Notes: generated from the letters alone by a model not told the origin. A stretch of DNA of 53,211 nt from an uncultured Clostridia bacterium (GCA_947627955.1 CANQXZ010000004.1:1-53211); one strand, 5' to 3'. Shown: positions 42,382 to 51,047, numbered from the stretch's first letter. Program-made: numbers and translations.

Positions 42382-42437
42382 AAAAAAACCCGCTGCGGCG
42401 GAGAGCCGACCTTTTCAGGGCTCGCCGCCGCAGCGGG
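42382..42437 (-). terminator. Second terminator after the LRR lipoprotein gene
   Basis: CCCGCTGCGGCGG (42389-42401) pairs with CCGCCGCAGCGGG (42425-42437). On the minus strand it ends in seven T residues. The remaining bases 42156-42381, before the recombinase gene, hold only GC-rich dyads and no credible gene. Confidence 0.75.
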
Positions 42438-42487
42438 GACGCAGACGATTTATTTTAACTGTGCTTCAGATTTGACTATAAAGTAAA

Positions 42488-42523
42488 GGGGCGGCGGGCG
42501 CCCTATTTTGCGCCCGCCGCCCC
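42488..42523 (-). terminator. First terminator after the LRR lipoprotein gene
   Basis: GGGGCGGCGGGCG (42488-42500) pairs with CGCCCGCCGCCCC (42511-42523), followed on the minus strand by TTTACTTTATA. Confidence 0.75.
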
Positions 42524-42547
42524 GATGTGATCTGAGACTGAAAAATA

Positions 42548-44908
42548 TCACCCCTGCCAATTGCGCGCCCAATAATAATCTCCCGTTATTCTGCGGGCGT
42601 TGGTGGAAGGGTTGTCTGTGGAAACAGCCTCCGCGCCCGTCATATCTTCATACGTGGAGGTTTGCCACCCGTCTTGGGCGACGAAGGTCACGCTTGTCAA
42701 AGGGTTATCTTTGAAAGCCTTGCTGCCTATATATTTTACGCTCGCAGGTATAGTGAGCTCTTTGAGTTTATTCTGCCGGAACGCATAACGTCCTATATAC
42801 ACGAGGGTAGAGGGCAGCTCTACATCTTCCAGCGCACCAAACGCGCCGTCGCTTATGCCCTTGAGACCTTCGGGCAGCGAGACGTGTTTCACGCCATAGA
42901 GAGAGTTATCGGCTACCGATACGGTACCCGGTCTTACGGTATAGTTTTCGAGCGCACCGTCAGTTTCGTTGCGCTTTATGAGATAATTGCCGAGATACAG
43001 CCCGTCCGCCTTCCAATTGGACTGGTCCTTATAGAACGCGGTGCCGTTGAACGCGCCTTCGCCTATGTTATACACGCCGTTGCCCATCTTTATAGTGGCG
43101 AGCGCGCTGCAATTTTCGAAGACGTAGCTGTCGATAAAGCGCACGTTTTCGGGGATATCTATGGATTTCAGCTTTGAGCACTCGCCGAACGCCCAACTGC
43201 GCATAGATTGCAGTCCCCTGCCGAGCGACACGTTTTCAAGCGACGAACACCCGTAAAAGAGCCTTGCGGGAATGGTCTGCACCTTGTCGCCTATTCTGAC
43301 CGTGTGGACGCGGCAATCGTCGAAAAACGAAGTCCGATAGTCCGTATTCACGATTTTTATTGCGTTGTAGTTCACCGTCTCTATTCCCGAGCAGCCGAAA
43401 AAGGTCCCGGGGGTCATGGAGGTAACTCCCTCGGGTATGGTGACGGACGTTATCCCCGTGCAGTTGGTGAACACATAATTTTCGAGCGCGGTAACGCCAT
43501 CGGGTATCGTCACGCTGCCGCTTATCGCGGGGGGAACGCCGATTATGCGGGTCAGGGCTTTGTTGCAGAGCATGTTGCTGTATGCCGCAAAGTTGGCGTT
43601 CGCCTCTTCAACGGTGACCTCGCCTATTTGGCTGCCCGAAAAGAACGCGGGGTTAATGCTCTCCACGTCCGCGCCGATATGCACGCTTTTAAGGCGCTGG
43701 CATCCGCTGAACCACCCGGAATTGGTCGTGACGTTCATATTCCAATCCACCTTGGCGAGCATGCCGCAGTCCGAAAACGCCCCGACTGTCACGTCGCGGT
43801 AATTTTCAACGGTGAATTCCGTCGCGGCGGTGGGGACCTTTGCAAGTTCCGAGTCTATGCGGTCGATAAGTTCGCCCTTTTCGCCCACGGTATAGTTGAC
43901 GTTGCGCGGATCCACGGAAAATCTCTCCGCCCGCGTGCCGCTGAACGCCGAAGTTATTTTCTTTACGCTTCTTCCGAGCGGGATCTCCTCGCCGAGATAG
44001 CCGTAGTACATCCTGTCCAAAGTTTCCAAAGAGCAGTCTCCCCACTCTATCTTCGCCGTGCAGCCCCCGAACGCGCCCTCGCCCACGAAGTCAAGACCGT
44101 CGGCAAGGCGTATACCCGTGAGGGAAGTACAGTCCTCGAACGCGCCCGGCGCAACGCTGACTACGCGCATACCCCAGAAGGAGTTGGGAATGACTACGTC
44201 CTTATCCGTTGCCGCGCCCATACCCATGACCCGCAAACGGGCGCTCTTGTACCAATAGCCGCCTCCGCCCTCGGGCTCTATATCGAGCCCCGCCGTGGCG
44301 TGGTAGCCGAATGCCTCGGCAACGACGAGGGCTTCTTCCGGATCCTGCCCCTCGCCGTAGAAGGACATTGCCAAGCCGCCGAGCCCCTCCTTTTCGAAGG
44401 TGAACTTGAACACGATGCGGTAGGACTTTTCCTCTTCCGCTTCGACGGGCACGGTATACGAGGTGGTGATAGTCTCGCCGTAGTACTCCGTCCCGTAGCT
44501 TATCTTGCTCGTTGCGGCTTCCTCGACGGTGAAATCCATCACGGGCGCGAGCTCACCCGAAGCGCTGTCGTAGTACATGGTGCTGACGTAAAAGGCGTTG
44601 TAAAAGGATTCCGCCCCGAGCTGCAAAAAGGAGGATATCGTGAAGTCCACGACGATAAAGTAGTCCTTGCCCTGCTCGAAGTCCATCATGGCGTACAGCT
44701 TGCTGTCGTCGATATTGCCCGCGGGGCACTCCTCCTCGCTGGTGTAGGCTATCTGATAGCTTATGTCGTCGTTGTAGATCTTGACTTCGGGCGGCAGATA
44801 CTCCGTCTGCGGAGTTCCGCCCTTGGGCGAGGGACCGCAGGCGGCAAGCGCCGCAGTGCAGCACGCCGCCGAGAGAACGGATAGCGCGAGAACCATAAAC
44901 TTTTTCAT
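42548..44908 (-). CDS. BspA-like leucine-rich repeat lipoprotein
   Basis: 786 residues, lipobox LAAC (Cys24). The first about 215 residues are a beta-rich region with no assigned fold. The rest is LRR_5-type (BspA/Treponema) repeats of about 23 residues, with phrases such as FEDCTSLTGIRLADGLDFVG, VFTNCTGITSVTIPEGVTSM and FKDNPLTSVTF. Such proteins mediate adhesion in several host-associated bacteria; the target here is unknown. The upstream region has a candidate -10 (TATAAT at 45008-45003) next to a direct repeat of AGTGCTAAAA. Two terminators follow the gene. Confidence 0.88.
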   Translation of the reverse strand: MKKFMVLALSVLSAACCTAALAACGPSPKGGTPQTEYLPPEVKIYNDDISYQIAYTSEEECPAGNIDDSKLYAMMDFEQGKDYFIVVDFTISSFLQLGAESFYNAFYVSTMYYDSASGELAPVMDFTVEEAATSKISYGTEYYGETITTSYTVPVEAEEEKSYRIVFKFTFEKEGLGGLAMSFYGEGQDPEEALVVAEAFGYHATAGLDIEPEGGGGYWYKSARLRVMGMGAATDKDVVIPNSFWGMRVVSVAPGAFEDCTSLTGIRLADGLDFVGEGAFGGCTAKIEWGDCSLETLDRMYYGYLGEEIPLGRSVKKITSAFSGTRAERFSVDPRNVNYTVGEKGELIDRIDSELAKVPTAATEFTVENYRDVTVGAFSDCGMLAKVDWNMNVTTNSGWFSGCQRLKSVHIGADVESINPAFFSGSQIGEVTVEEANANFAAYSNMLCNKALTRIIGVPPAISGSVTIPDGVTALENYVFTNCTGITSVTIPEGVTSMTPGTFFGCSGIETVNYNAIKIVNTDYRTSFFDDCRVHTVRIGDKVQTIPARLFYGCSSLENVSLGRGLQSMRSWAFGECSKLKSIDIPENVRFIDSYVFENCSALATIKMGNGVYNIGEGAFNGTAFYKDQSNWKADGLYLGNYLIKRNETDGALENYTVRPGTVSVADNSLYGVKHVSLPEGLKGISDGAFGALEDVELPSTLVYIGRYAFRQNKLKELTIPASVKYIGSKAFKDNPLTSVTFVAQDGWQTSTYEDMTGAEAVSTDNPSTNARRITGDYYWARNWQG

Positions 44909-45002
44909 TAAACCCTCCTTCGGGCGGGATAGCCCGTTCGGCTGTTTTGTGTCTTTATGTCTGTATGTCAGGCAAGCGGGACGTTTTTGCCCCGTTTTTT
45001 CT

Positions 45003-45037
45003 ATTATAAAACATGAAGTGCTAAAATAGTGCTAAAA
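45003..45037 (-). promoter_or_regulatory. Candidate promoter with an 11-bp direct repeat
   Basis: AGTGCTAAAA occurs at 45017-45026 and again at 45028-45037 (plus strand), one helical turn apart, directly upstream of a minus-strand TATAAT (45008-45003) before the LRR gene. The repeats cover the expected -35 place, so an activator site is possible. The remainder of 44909-45172 holds a GC-rich dyad (45133-45170) and no gene. Confidence 0.4.
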
Positions 45038-45172
45038 AAATGGGGTTTTTTTATAAAAATCAGTAATTTTTATGCACGGGGAGCCCCCAAAAGCCCCTTA
45101 CCGACCCTTTAAAGTGCGATTTTTTGCTTTTCGCCCGCGCCCGCAAACGGGGCGCCTTGCGGGCGCGGGCAT

Positions 45173-45213
45173 AAAAAAAGGGCGGCGGGAGCCGAATTCG
45201 GCTCCCGCCGCCC
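45173..45213 (-). terminator. Terminator of the redox operon
   Basis: A perfect 34-base palindrome centred on GAATTC (45180-45213), with outer arms GGGCGGCGG and CCGCCGCCC. On the minus strand it is followed by seven T residues, 24 bases after the aldo/keto reductase stop. Confidence 0.85.
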
Positions 45214-45237
45214 GTTGCATGTGAACGCTTAGCCGCC

Positions 45238-46365
45238 TTATCTTTCTTCAAGCAACGCCGCGCACTCTTTCAGATGTTTTGTAATGGGCAGGTGCTGGGG
45301 GCAAGCCCTCTCGCACTGCTTACAGCCTATGCAGGAAGAGGCGAGCCCGCCGCTTGCCGTCGCCTGTTTATAGGCTTCTATCGCCTGCGCCGTCTGCCCG
45401 TTGCCGATATGCCTGTTCGCCGCCGAGAAGATGGCGGGGATATCAATCTTTTGCGGACAGCCGCCCACGCAGTAATGACAAGCCGTGCAGGGGATCGTGG
45501 AGGAGTTGCCCATAATGCGCTGCGCCTTGCGGATGATCTCCTGCTCGTCGTCGTTGAGGGGCTGGAAATCCTTCATAAATGAAATGTTGTCCCGCATCTG
45601 CGCCGTGTTCGACATTCCCGAAAGGACGGTCATAACGCCGTCGAGCGAGGCGGCAAAACGTATCGCCCAGCTCGCAAAGGAAGCGTTGGGGTTATAGTCC
45701 TTGAACAGCTTTTGCACCTCTTTGGGCGGGTTTGCGAGCGCGCCGCCCTTCACGGGCTCCATTATGACGACGGGCTTTCCATGCTTTCTCGCCACCTCGT
45801 AATTGCCCCGCGACGTCACCGACGGGTTTTCCCAATCGGCGTAGTTGATCTGAAGCTGGATAAAGTCCACTTCGGGGTGGGCAGTCAACAATTTATCCAA
45901 AAGTACGGGGTCGGCGTGATAGGAAAAGCCGAACCGATGAATAAGCCCCTTTGCCTTTTGCTCCTTTACAAAATCCCAGATATGATATTTGTCGTACTTC
46001 GTGTAGTTGTTCGCCATGAGGGCGTGGAGAAGATAGAAGTCGAAATATCCCGCGCCCGTGCGCTCTAAACTCTTATAGAATTGGCTCTTCGCCGCCTGCT
46101 CGCTGCCCGCCATCATGAAGGCGTTGAGCTTGGTCGTCAGAGTGTATCTGTCGCGGGGATAGCGGTCGACGAGCGCTTTTTTGATATCCTCCTCGCTCGT
46201 GCCGTACACAAACGCCGTGTCGAAATATGTAAATCCCGCCTCCAAGAACAGGTCGACCATCTCCTTGACCTGCTCTATGTCGGTGCTGCCGCCCTTTGTG
46301 GGAAGCCGCATCAAGCCGAAGCCGAGTTTTTTTATTTCCCTGCCGAAAAATTCGCTGTTCAACAT
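45238..46365 (-). CDS. Aldo/keto reductase with two [4Fe-4S]-type cysteine clusters
   Basis: 375 residues. The aldo/keto reductase barrel has the catalytic tetrad D49, Y54, K79 and H114. A C-terminal ferredoxin-like part follows with C293/C296/C299/C303 and C345/C348/C351/C355, each in a CxxCxxCxxxCP motif. This is the common anaerobic form of the family, thought to pass electrons between NADPH or ferredoxin and carbonyl substrates. It is the last gene of the MarR-led operon, 3 bases after the ECF component gene. The substrate is unknown; its neighbours suggest quinone or electrophile handling. Confidence 0.93.
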   Translation of the reverse strand: MLNSEFFGREIKKLGFGLMRLPTKGGSTDIEQVKEMVDLFLEAGFTYFDTAFVYGTSEEDIKKALVDRYPRDRYTLTTKLNAFMMAGSEQAAKSQFYKSLERTGAGYFDFYLLHALMANNYTKYDKYHIWDFVKEQKAKGLIHRFGFSYHADPVLLDKLLTAHPEVDFIQLQINYADWENPSVTSRGNYEVARKHGKPVVIMEPVKGGALANPPKEVQKLFKDYNPNASFASWAIRFAASLDGVMTVLSGMSNTAQMRDNISFMKDFQPLNDDEQEIIRKAQRIMGNSSTIPCTACHYCVGGCPQKIDIPAIFSAANRHIGNGQTAQAIEAYKQATASGGLASSCIGCKQCERACPQHLPITKHLKECAALLEER

Positions 46366-46368
46366 AGG

Positions 46369-46935
46369 TTACTCCTTTCCGTCGTCCTTGCGTATGAGTT
46401 TTGAAAGCAAAATCACGACAAGGGGAACTGCTATGAGCTGGATATACAGCCCTACGATTCCCGTCTGCACGGAAGCTATGAGCTCCGAAAAGGCTCTGCC
46501 CGCGATAAGGTTATAGACGACGTAGACGGCTCTCCCCGAAACCTGCGCGAGCGCCACCACGGGGAAGGCGATAAAGGAATTCTTTTCTATCTTCTTTGCG
46601 AACAAGCCGCAGATAACGCCGTAGAGGGCGAGTTCCAAAATCATATAGGGAAGGCGCGAAGCCGTGGGCATGACCGACGACAAAAAGAGGGTGGAAAAGC
46701 CGAAACTTATAACGGGCGACAACGCTCCGACGGCAAGCCCCCACTGCCAGCCCAAAAGACAGCCAGCAAGCAGCGCAGGCGCGTACATGGGCATATATAC
46801 GGCGGAAAATTCTTTCCCGAAGAAGTGCCCCAGCTGCGGCAGAGCCACCGCAAGCACAATGAGGAGTACGGAAACCGCGCCCTTTACGGAAAGGCGGATG
46901 CCCAATTTGTAACGTCTTAAAACTGCGTCCAACAT
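46369..46935 (-). CDS. ECF transporter S component
   Basis: 188 residues with about five to six transmembrane segments. The block YMPMYAPALLAGCLLGWQWGLAVG, then MILELALYGVICGLFAKK, is typical of ECF S components of the QueT-like or uncharacterised type. The frame is open to 47055, but the ATG at 46935 is the sensible start (GGAG site 11 bases upstream, clear of the flavodoxin gene). The A/A' ATPases and T subunit are not in this window, so it would share a genome-wide EcfAAT module. The vitamin or cofactor carried is unknown; in a flavin/quinone operon a redox cofactor precursor is plausible. Confidence 0.8.
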   Translation of the reverse strand: MLDAVLRRYKLGIRLSVKGAVSVLLIVLAVALPQLGHFFGKEFSAVYMPMYAPALLAGCLLGWQWGLAVGALSPVISFGFSTLFLSSVMPTASRLPYMILELALYGVICGLFAKKIEKNSFIAFPVVALAQVSGRAVYVVYNLIAGRAFSELIASVQTGIVGLYIQLIAVPLVVILLSKLIRKDDGKE

Positions 46936-46967
46936 ATTATAATTCTCCTTTTTTATTTTTATTGTAT

Positions 46968-47618
46968 TCAACTGCGGGCGAGCTGCAAGCCGTTTATCCA
47001 GCTTTGCACGGCGGACTTGGAATCGGACGGGGAGAACCGCCTGCCCGCCTTCCAATCGCCCGTGCCAGCCATCTCTTTAAGTTGCGTATCGCTGCTTCCT
47101 ATCCCCGAACCTGCCGAAGTGCAAAAAGGGATGACCGTCTTGCCCGTGAAGTCGTTGGCGGTTATAAAGCCGTTCAACACCCACGACGCGCCGCCCCACC
47201 AGATGGGATAGCCGACAAAGACCGCGTCATATTTTTCCCAATTTTCGGGCGTGGCGTTAACGAGCGGAACGTCTCTCAGGCTCGCGTCCGTATACTCTTT
47301 GTAAACGCGGCTATCGCTGTCGTAATATTTCAGATCGTCGGCGGTATAGGGCGTTTGCGGCACGAGCTCAAACGTCGTTCCCCCCGTAATATCCGCGATA
47401 TAACCTGCGATTTTTTCGGTATTGTTCGTCGCCGAAAAGTAGACTATCAAGACGTCGCCGAAATCCTGCCGCTCTTCGCCGCCGCTTCCGCCGCTCTCTT
47501 CTGTCTTGTCGGGCTCGGGCTCGCCGCCCGTTTTTTCCGCGCACGCCGAAAAGGCAAGGCAGAAACACATCAGCAGCGCCGCCGCCGTCAAAATAAATAA
47601 TTTTGCTGCTTTTTTCAT
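46968..47618 (-). CDS. Flavodoxin-domain lipoprotein
   Basis: 216 residues. Lipobox AFSAC (Cys26), a Glu/Gly/Ser linker, then a flavodoxin fold. The FMN phosphate loop is YFSATNNTEKIA; the second loop region has VGYPIWWGGASW and the third FCTSAGSGIGSS. Placing a flavodoxin outside the membrane on a lipid anchor is seen in several Clostridia and may serve extracellular electron transfer. It lies 10 bases downstream of the ABM gene within the operon. Confidence 0.9.
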   Translation of the reverse strand: MKKAAKLFILTAAALLMCFCLAFSACAEKTGGEPEPDKTEESGGSGGEERQDFGDVLIVYFSATNNTEKIAGYIADITGGTTFELVPQTPYTADDLKYYDSDSRVYKEYTDASLRDVPLVNATPENWEKYDAVFVGYPIWWGGASWVLNGFITANDFTGKTVIPFCTSAGSGIGSSDTQLKEMAGTGDWKAGRRFSPSDSKSAVQSWINGLQLARS

Positions 47619-47628
47619 TCTATCGCCC

Positions 47629-47922
47629 TTACTCTATCTCATTGAATTTCCGCACGCGCATTCTGAGGCGGTATTTGCCGCGGAGAGCGGCAATTTCCGC
47701 CATCTCCGGGCTCTTATGGTGAAGCTCGAGGGCTTCCTCGCTTTCCCAAGCGTCGATAAGGAGCACCGTTTCGGGGTCGTCCACGGGCAGAAAATATTCA
47801 TAGCGGAGATTGCCCTTTTCAGCGCGGACCCTGTCCACGAGCCCGCTCTTTTGCATCTCTTCCGCAAACTTTTTCGCGTTGCCGTCCGTGCCCGTGTAGT
47901 AAATGTTGACCGTTAAAGCCAT
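47629..47922 (-). CDS. Small antibiotic-biosynthesis-monooxygenase (ABM) domain protein
   Basis: 97 residues, the full length of a single ABM ferredoxin-like domain: an N-terminal strand, a FAEEM helix, the ETVLLIDAWESEEALELHHKSP core and a C-terminal strand. Small ABM proteins such as YgiN act on quinols or heme-like ligands without a bound cofactor, usually as dimers. Its place between the CMD-cupin and flavodoxin genes supports a quinone/electrophile function. Confidence 0.88.
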   Translation of the reverse strand: MALTVNIYYTGTDGNAKKFAEEMQKSGLVDRVRAEKGNLRYEYFLPVDDPETVLLIDAWESEEALELHHKSPEMAEIAALRGKYRLRMRVRKFNEIE

Positions 47923-47934
47923 GTTCCGCCCCCG

Positions 47935-48687
47935 TTACGGCAGTCTGTCGTATTCTTCGTCGGAGACGGGCTCTAACCACTCGTTAGAGGCGTTTTCGCC
48001 CGGGACTTCGATGGCGAGGTGGGAAAACCAGCTGTCCTTTGCCGCGCCGTGGAAGTGCTTTACGCCCGCGGGAATGTTGACGACGTCGCCGGGCTTCATC
48101 TCCACCGCCTCTTTGCCCCACTCTTTATACCAGCCGCGGCCCGCAACGCAGATAAGTATCTGCCCGCCGCCCTTTGCGGCATGGTGGATATGCCAATTAT
48201 TGCGGCAGCGCGGCTCGAACGTGACGTTGAAGATACCGACCTGTTCTTTGGAAAGGGGCGCAAGATAGCTTTTTCCGCTGAAATACTGTTTGAAACCGTC
48301 GTTGGGCGCGCCGACGGGGAAAATCATCGCGTTTTCGTGCGCCGCCATTGCCGTTTCGGCGGTCTCTTCCGCCCATACTTCCTTAGCCATGTTGAAAACC
48401 GCCCACGCCTTGGGCCAGCCCGCGTAAAACGCCACGTGCGTGACTGCGGCGGCGATCTCCTTTTTGGTCACCCCCGCTCTTTTTGCGTTCTCCAAATGGT
48501 ATTTGAGAGAGCTGTCGGTTATGCCCGAAGCCATCAGCGCGACTACCGTTATGACGCACCTCGTCTTGTGGTCCAAATCGTGGTTGTTCCAATTCTCGCC
48601 GAAGAGAATATCGTCGTTATAGTGCGCGAATTCGGGGGCGAATTCCCCGAGCGCCTTTCTCCCCGCGTCCTGTGTTATCTTCTTCAT
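47935..48687 (-). CDS. Carboxymuconolactone decarboxylase-like/cupin fusion protein
   Basis: 250 residues. The first half (about 1-110) is a CMD/AhpD-like helical domain with ENWNNHDLDHKTRCVITV and the closing HVAFYAGWPKAWAVF block. Cys is present in the HKTRC segment, but the AhpD CxxC pair is absent. The second half (about 140-235) is a cupin with HIHHAAKGGGQILIC and PAGVKHFHGA metal-ligand motifs. The fusion is widespread and usually annotated only as a CMD family protein; a role in detoxifying oxidised or aromatic compounds is inferred. The ribosome site GGGAGGAG is inside the end of the preceding gene. Confidence 0.9.
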   Translation of the reverse strand: MKKITQDAGRKALGEFAPEFAHYNDDILFGENWNNHDLDHKTRCVITVVALMASGITDSSLKYHLENAKRAGVTKKEIAAAVTHVAFYAGWPKAWAVFNMAKEVWAEETAETAMAAHENAMIFPVGAPNDGFKQYFSGKSYLAPLSKEQVGIFNVTFEPRCRNNWHIHHAAKGGGQILICVAGRGWYKEWGKEAVEMKPGDVVNIPAGVKHFHGAAKDSWFSHLAIEVPGENASNEWLEPVSDEEYDRLP

Positions 48688-48688
48688 T

Positions 48689-48889
48689 TTAACTCCTCCC
48701 TTTGATGTTGTTGTTCATAAAAGTTCTGCACCCGCCCAACGTTTCGCCCGTTTTCAAAAAGGTGTAGTTCGGCATCTCGAATAAGACGGGCTTGAATTTT
48801 TCATAGTCGGGCTTGCCGTCTGCAACCGCTCCCACCACCATGACGGGAGTGGGATAAAATGCAAATATATTTCCGATATTCTTTTTCAT
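48689..48889 (-). pseudogene. Flavin-reductase-like gene collapsed by an internal deletion
   Basis: 66 residues in frame. The first about 28 (MKKNIGNIFAFYPTPVMVVG, then ADGKP) match the beginning of the flavin reductase-like FMN-binding family. The rest (KFKPVLFEMPNYTFLKTGETLG) looks like the usual end of that family. The central about 120 residues that bind FMN are missing, and the gap is too short to hide them in another frame. It overlaps the MarR stop as ATGA and still carries the ribosome site of the next gene, so translation through it may be kept for coupling. A real small protein cannot be excluded. Confidence 0.6.
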
Positions 48890-49338
48890 GACTTGCCTCC
48901 TGCGCTCTCTTCTGTTGCGGCGATCCTCTGCATTTTCGCCGCCAGATTTTGCAAAGCGTCAAGAAGGGCTTCGGGGGCTTTTATCTCAGAGTAAATTTCC
49001 TTCTCCCTCTTATATAGGTCGGATAAAATTCCGTCGGCGTACGCCTTGCCGCTTTCGGTCAAAGATACGAGCAATTCCCGCCGCTTCCCCTTGATCTGTG
49101 AGAGCGCGATATAGTTTTTGCTCTCCAGATCCTTGATAATGGTGTTCGCCGTGCTCCGCGGGATAGCCCACTCGTCGCAGATCTGCTTTTGGCTGTGCCG
49201 CCCGCCGTCGTTCAAGGCGTAGAGGATCCAGAGCAGATTCGGCGAACCGAGATCGCAACTCTTGCCGTATTCCTCATACGCGCCGTCGATTTGATATACG
49301 AGCTTCCCGAGCCTGTAAAAAAATTCTCTTCCGTCCAT
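48886..49338 (-). CDS. MarR-family regulator of the redox operon
   Basis: 150 residues with a winged helix-turn-helix (HSQKQICDEWAIPRSTANTII at about 53-73, then the wing with KGKRRELLVSLTESG). The frame is open to 49401, but the promoter (-35 at 49401-49396, -10 at 49378-49373) lies inside that extension. The transcript would therefore start after it, and the ATG at 49338 with AAGGG 8 bases upstream is the start. First gene of a seven-gene unit. An inverted repeat, TCGTAT and ATACGA, over its own -10 suggests autorepression relieved by an oxidant, quinone or phenolic. Confidence 0.9.
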   Translation of the reverse strand: MDGREFFYRLGKLVYQIDGAYEEYGKSCDLGSPNLLWILYALNDGGRHSQKQICDEWAIPRSTANTIIKDLESKNYIALSQIKGKRRELLVSLTESGKAYADGILSDLYKREKEIYSEIKAPEALLDALQNLAAKMQRIAATEESAGGKS

Positions 49339-49362
49339 ACTGTATACCCTTGAAATTCCGTT

Positions 49363-49384
49363 TCGTATTTTAACTATAATACGA
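49363..49384. promoter_or_regulatory. Probable MarR operator
   Basis: TCGTAT (49363-49368) and ATACGA (49379-49384) with a 10-base spacer, overlapping the -10 box. The arm size and spacing suit a MarR dimer. Confidence 0.6.
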
Positions 49385-49401
49385 TTTGGGATTTCTGTCA
49401 A
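49373..49401 (-). promoter_or_regulatory. Promoter of the redox operon
   Basis: Minus-strand TTGACA (49401-49396), 17-base spacer, TATAGT (49378-49373). Confidence 0.8.
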
Positions 49402-49584
49402 GCAAACGCGCGCCCTTTTTGCGGTTTTTTTGTCCGTTCCGCGGAGAAAAGTTGCGCCCTATCCCAAAACCCCGACCTCCCCGACGGAGGTTATGGGGGA
49501 GGCCGGAGCCGGAGCAAATTCCTCTTTTTCCCAAACGGCAAAGAGGGACAGTGTGAAAGAAGTCATAAGCGCGGTTTTAGTATT

Positions 49585-50922
49585 TCAGTCGTCCGAACAG
49601 GTTATCTCAATGTCAGCCTTTCCGTAATCCCAATTGGCAGCCTTTTCCATCTCGTCCCACGCGCTTCTCGTCCCCAAAAAGATAATTTCGGTCACGCCGC
49701 TATCACGGAGAAGATAGCTTCCTATACTCGTAACATTTGCGGGGAGCGTTAAAGTTTTAAGCGCGGCAGTTCCGGCAAAAGCGCGGTTGCCGACAGTCGC
49801 GAGCAGGCTTCCCTCCTCAAAAGTCACCGAGGCAAGAGCCGAACAATCGCTGAAAGCATAGTTTTTAAGTTCGGTCACAGCCGCCGGAATGGTAACGGAG
49901 GTAAGTTTTTCGCAGCCCGTAAAGGCGTTCACGCCTATCGACTTTATAGTAGAGGGCAGGGACACGCTCACTATATTTTTGTAGCGGAAAGCCCTGTCCG
50001 CGATCCCGACGACATCTCTTGTCCCGTCCGTTCCCGCATAGGTTTCGGGTATGCGGATATCCGCTTCCTGACCTGCGCCCGTCACGACGTAGCCGCCGAG
50101 GGTTCGGTCATATCTGTATGTAAGGCTCTCCGTGGGGGCGCTTGCGCCGACTTCTTCCCAATGGGCGTAGACGGTGATATCCCCCCTCACTCTGTCATTC
50201 CAACGCCACTCTTCGCCGCCCGTAGGCGCGGTGTACCAACCGACAAAGTTATATCCCTCCCTTGTGGGCGAGTCGGGGTTGCGGGCGGAAGTATCGGGCG
50301 AAACGTACTGCTCGGGGATAGCGCTTCCGCCCTGCGTATCGAACGTAACGGTGTACACCGTACCCCAGACGGCATAAAGGGTGATATCCTCCGTAATTTT
50401 GCGAGAGGTGAAAAGGAAGCGTTCGCCGTCTGTTTCTTCCGACCAATACAGGAAGTAGGAACCTTTCTTTTCGGGGCGGCTCGGCTGCCTTGCGTATCCG
50501 CCGTCGGCGACCTGCTGCTTTTCAACGTCGCTTCCCCCACGGCTGTCGAAAGTCACGGTGTGATAGTCGCTCCAAACAGCGTACAGGGTGATATCCCCCG
50601 TTATTTTGTGCGCACTGAAAAGGAAACGTTCGCCCTCGGCTTCATCCGACCAATACAAAAATACTTTGCCGTCTTTTTCGGGCTCGTCGGGCGGTGTCGC
50701 ATAATCGCCGTCCAAAATGCTTTGGCTTTCGACCGCGCTGCCGCCACAGCTGTCGAAAGTCACGGTGTGATATTCTCCCGTGCTTTCGCTTTCCTCTGTC
50801 TGACTGCCATTTCCGCCGCCCGCGTTGCCGCCGCCCGCGTTGTCCGCGCCGCAAGCGGTAAGCGCAAGGCAAATCCCGAGCACTATCGCCAAAAGAACGG
50901 ATAAAATTCTGAACCTTTTCAC
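49585..50922 (-). CDS. InlB-repeat/LRR surface lipoprotein
   Basis: 445 residues, lipobox ALTAC (Cys24), then a Gly/Asn and Ser/Glu linker. Three InlB B-type (Listeria-Bacteroides) repeats of about 75 residues follow, each from TVTFD(S/T).GGS to ITLYAVW or ITVYAHW. The C-terminal about 150 residues hold four or so LRR_5 repeats (FTGCEKLTSVTIPAAVTEL, FSDCSALASVTFEEGSL). Probably a surface adhesin or binding protein. Its promoter is divergent to that of the LysR gene. The bases 49402-49584 after the MarR promoter hold a small GC-rich dyad and no gene. Confidence 0.87.
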   Translation of the reverse strand: MKRFRILSVLLAIVLGICLALTACGADNAGGGNAGGGNGSQTEESESTGEYHTVTFDSCGGSAVESQSILDGDYATPPDEPEKDGKVFLYWSDEAEGERFLFSAHKITGDITLYAVWSDYHTVTFDSRGGSDVEKQQVADGGYARQPSRPEKKGSYFLYWSEETDGERFLFTSRKITEDITLYAVWGTVYTVTFDTQGGSAIPEQYVSPDTSARNPDSPTREGYNFVGWYTAPTGGEEWRWNDRVRGDITVYAHWEEVGASAPTESLTYRYDRTLGGYVVTGAGQEADIRIPETYAGTDGTRDVVGIADRAFRYKNIVSVSLPSTIKSIGVNAFTGCEKLTSVTIPAAVTELKNYAFSDCSALASVTFEEGSLLATVGNRAFAGTAALKTLTLPANVTSIGSYLLRDSGVTEIIFLGTRSAWDEMEKAANWDYGKADIEITCSDD

Positions 50923-51047
50923 AGTGAACCTCCTTAAAAAGGCACAGCGCCGCCGCTTTTTATAAGCAGGCAGCGCAAATAAATACAGACGTCTGTAAGA
51001 AGCGCGCTTGTCGTCCTTTGCGCAGCCCTTTTACGTATTCTGCCTTT

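Noticed and set aside
43208-44884. 558-codon open frame on the plus strand
   Set aside because: Antisense to the LRR lipoprotein gene, whose regular LRR_5 repeats are unmistakable.
45017-45037. Possible CIRCE/HrcA heat-shock operator
   Set aside because: The half-site AGTGCTAA matches, but the two copies are direct, not inverted with a 9-base spacer, and no heat-shock gene follows.
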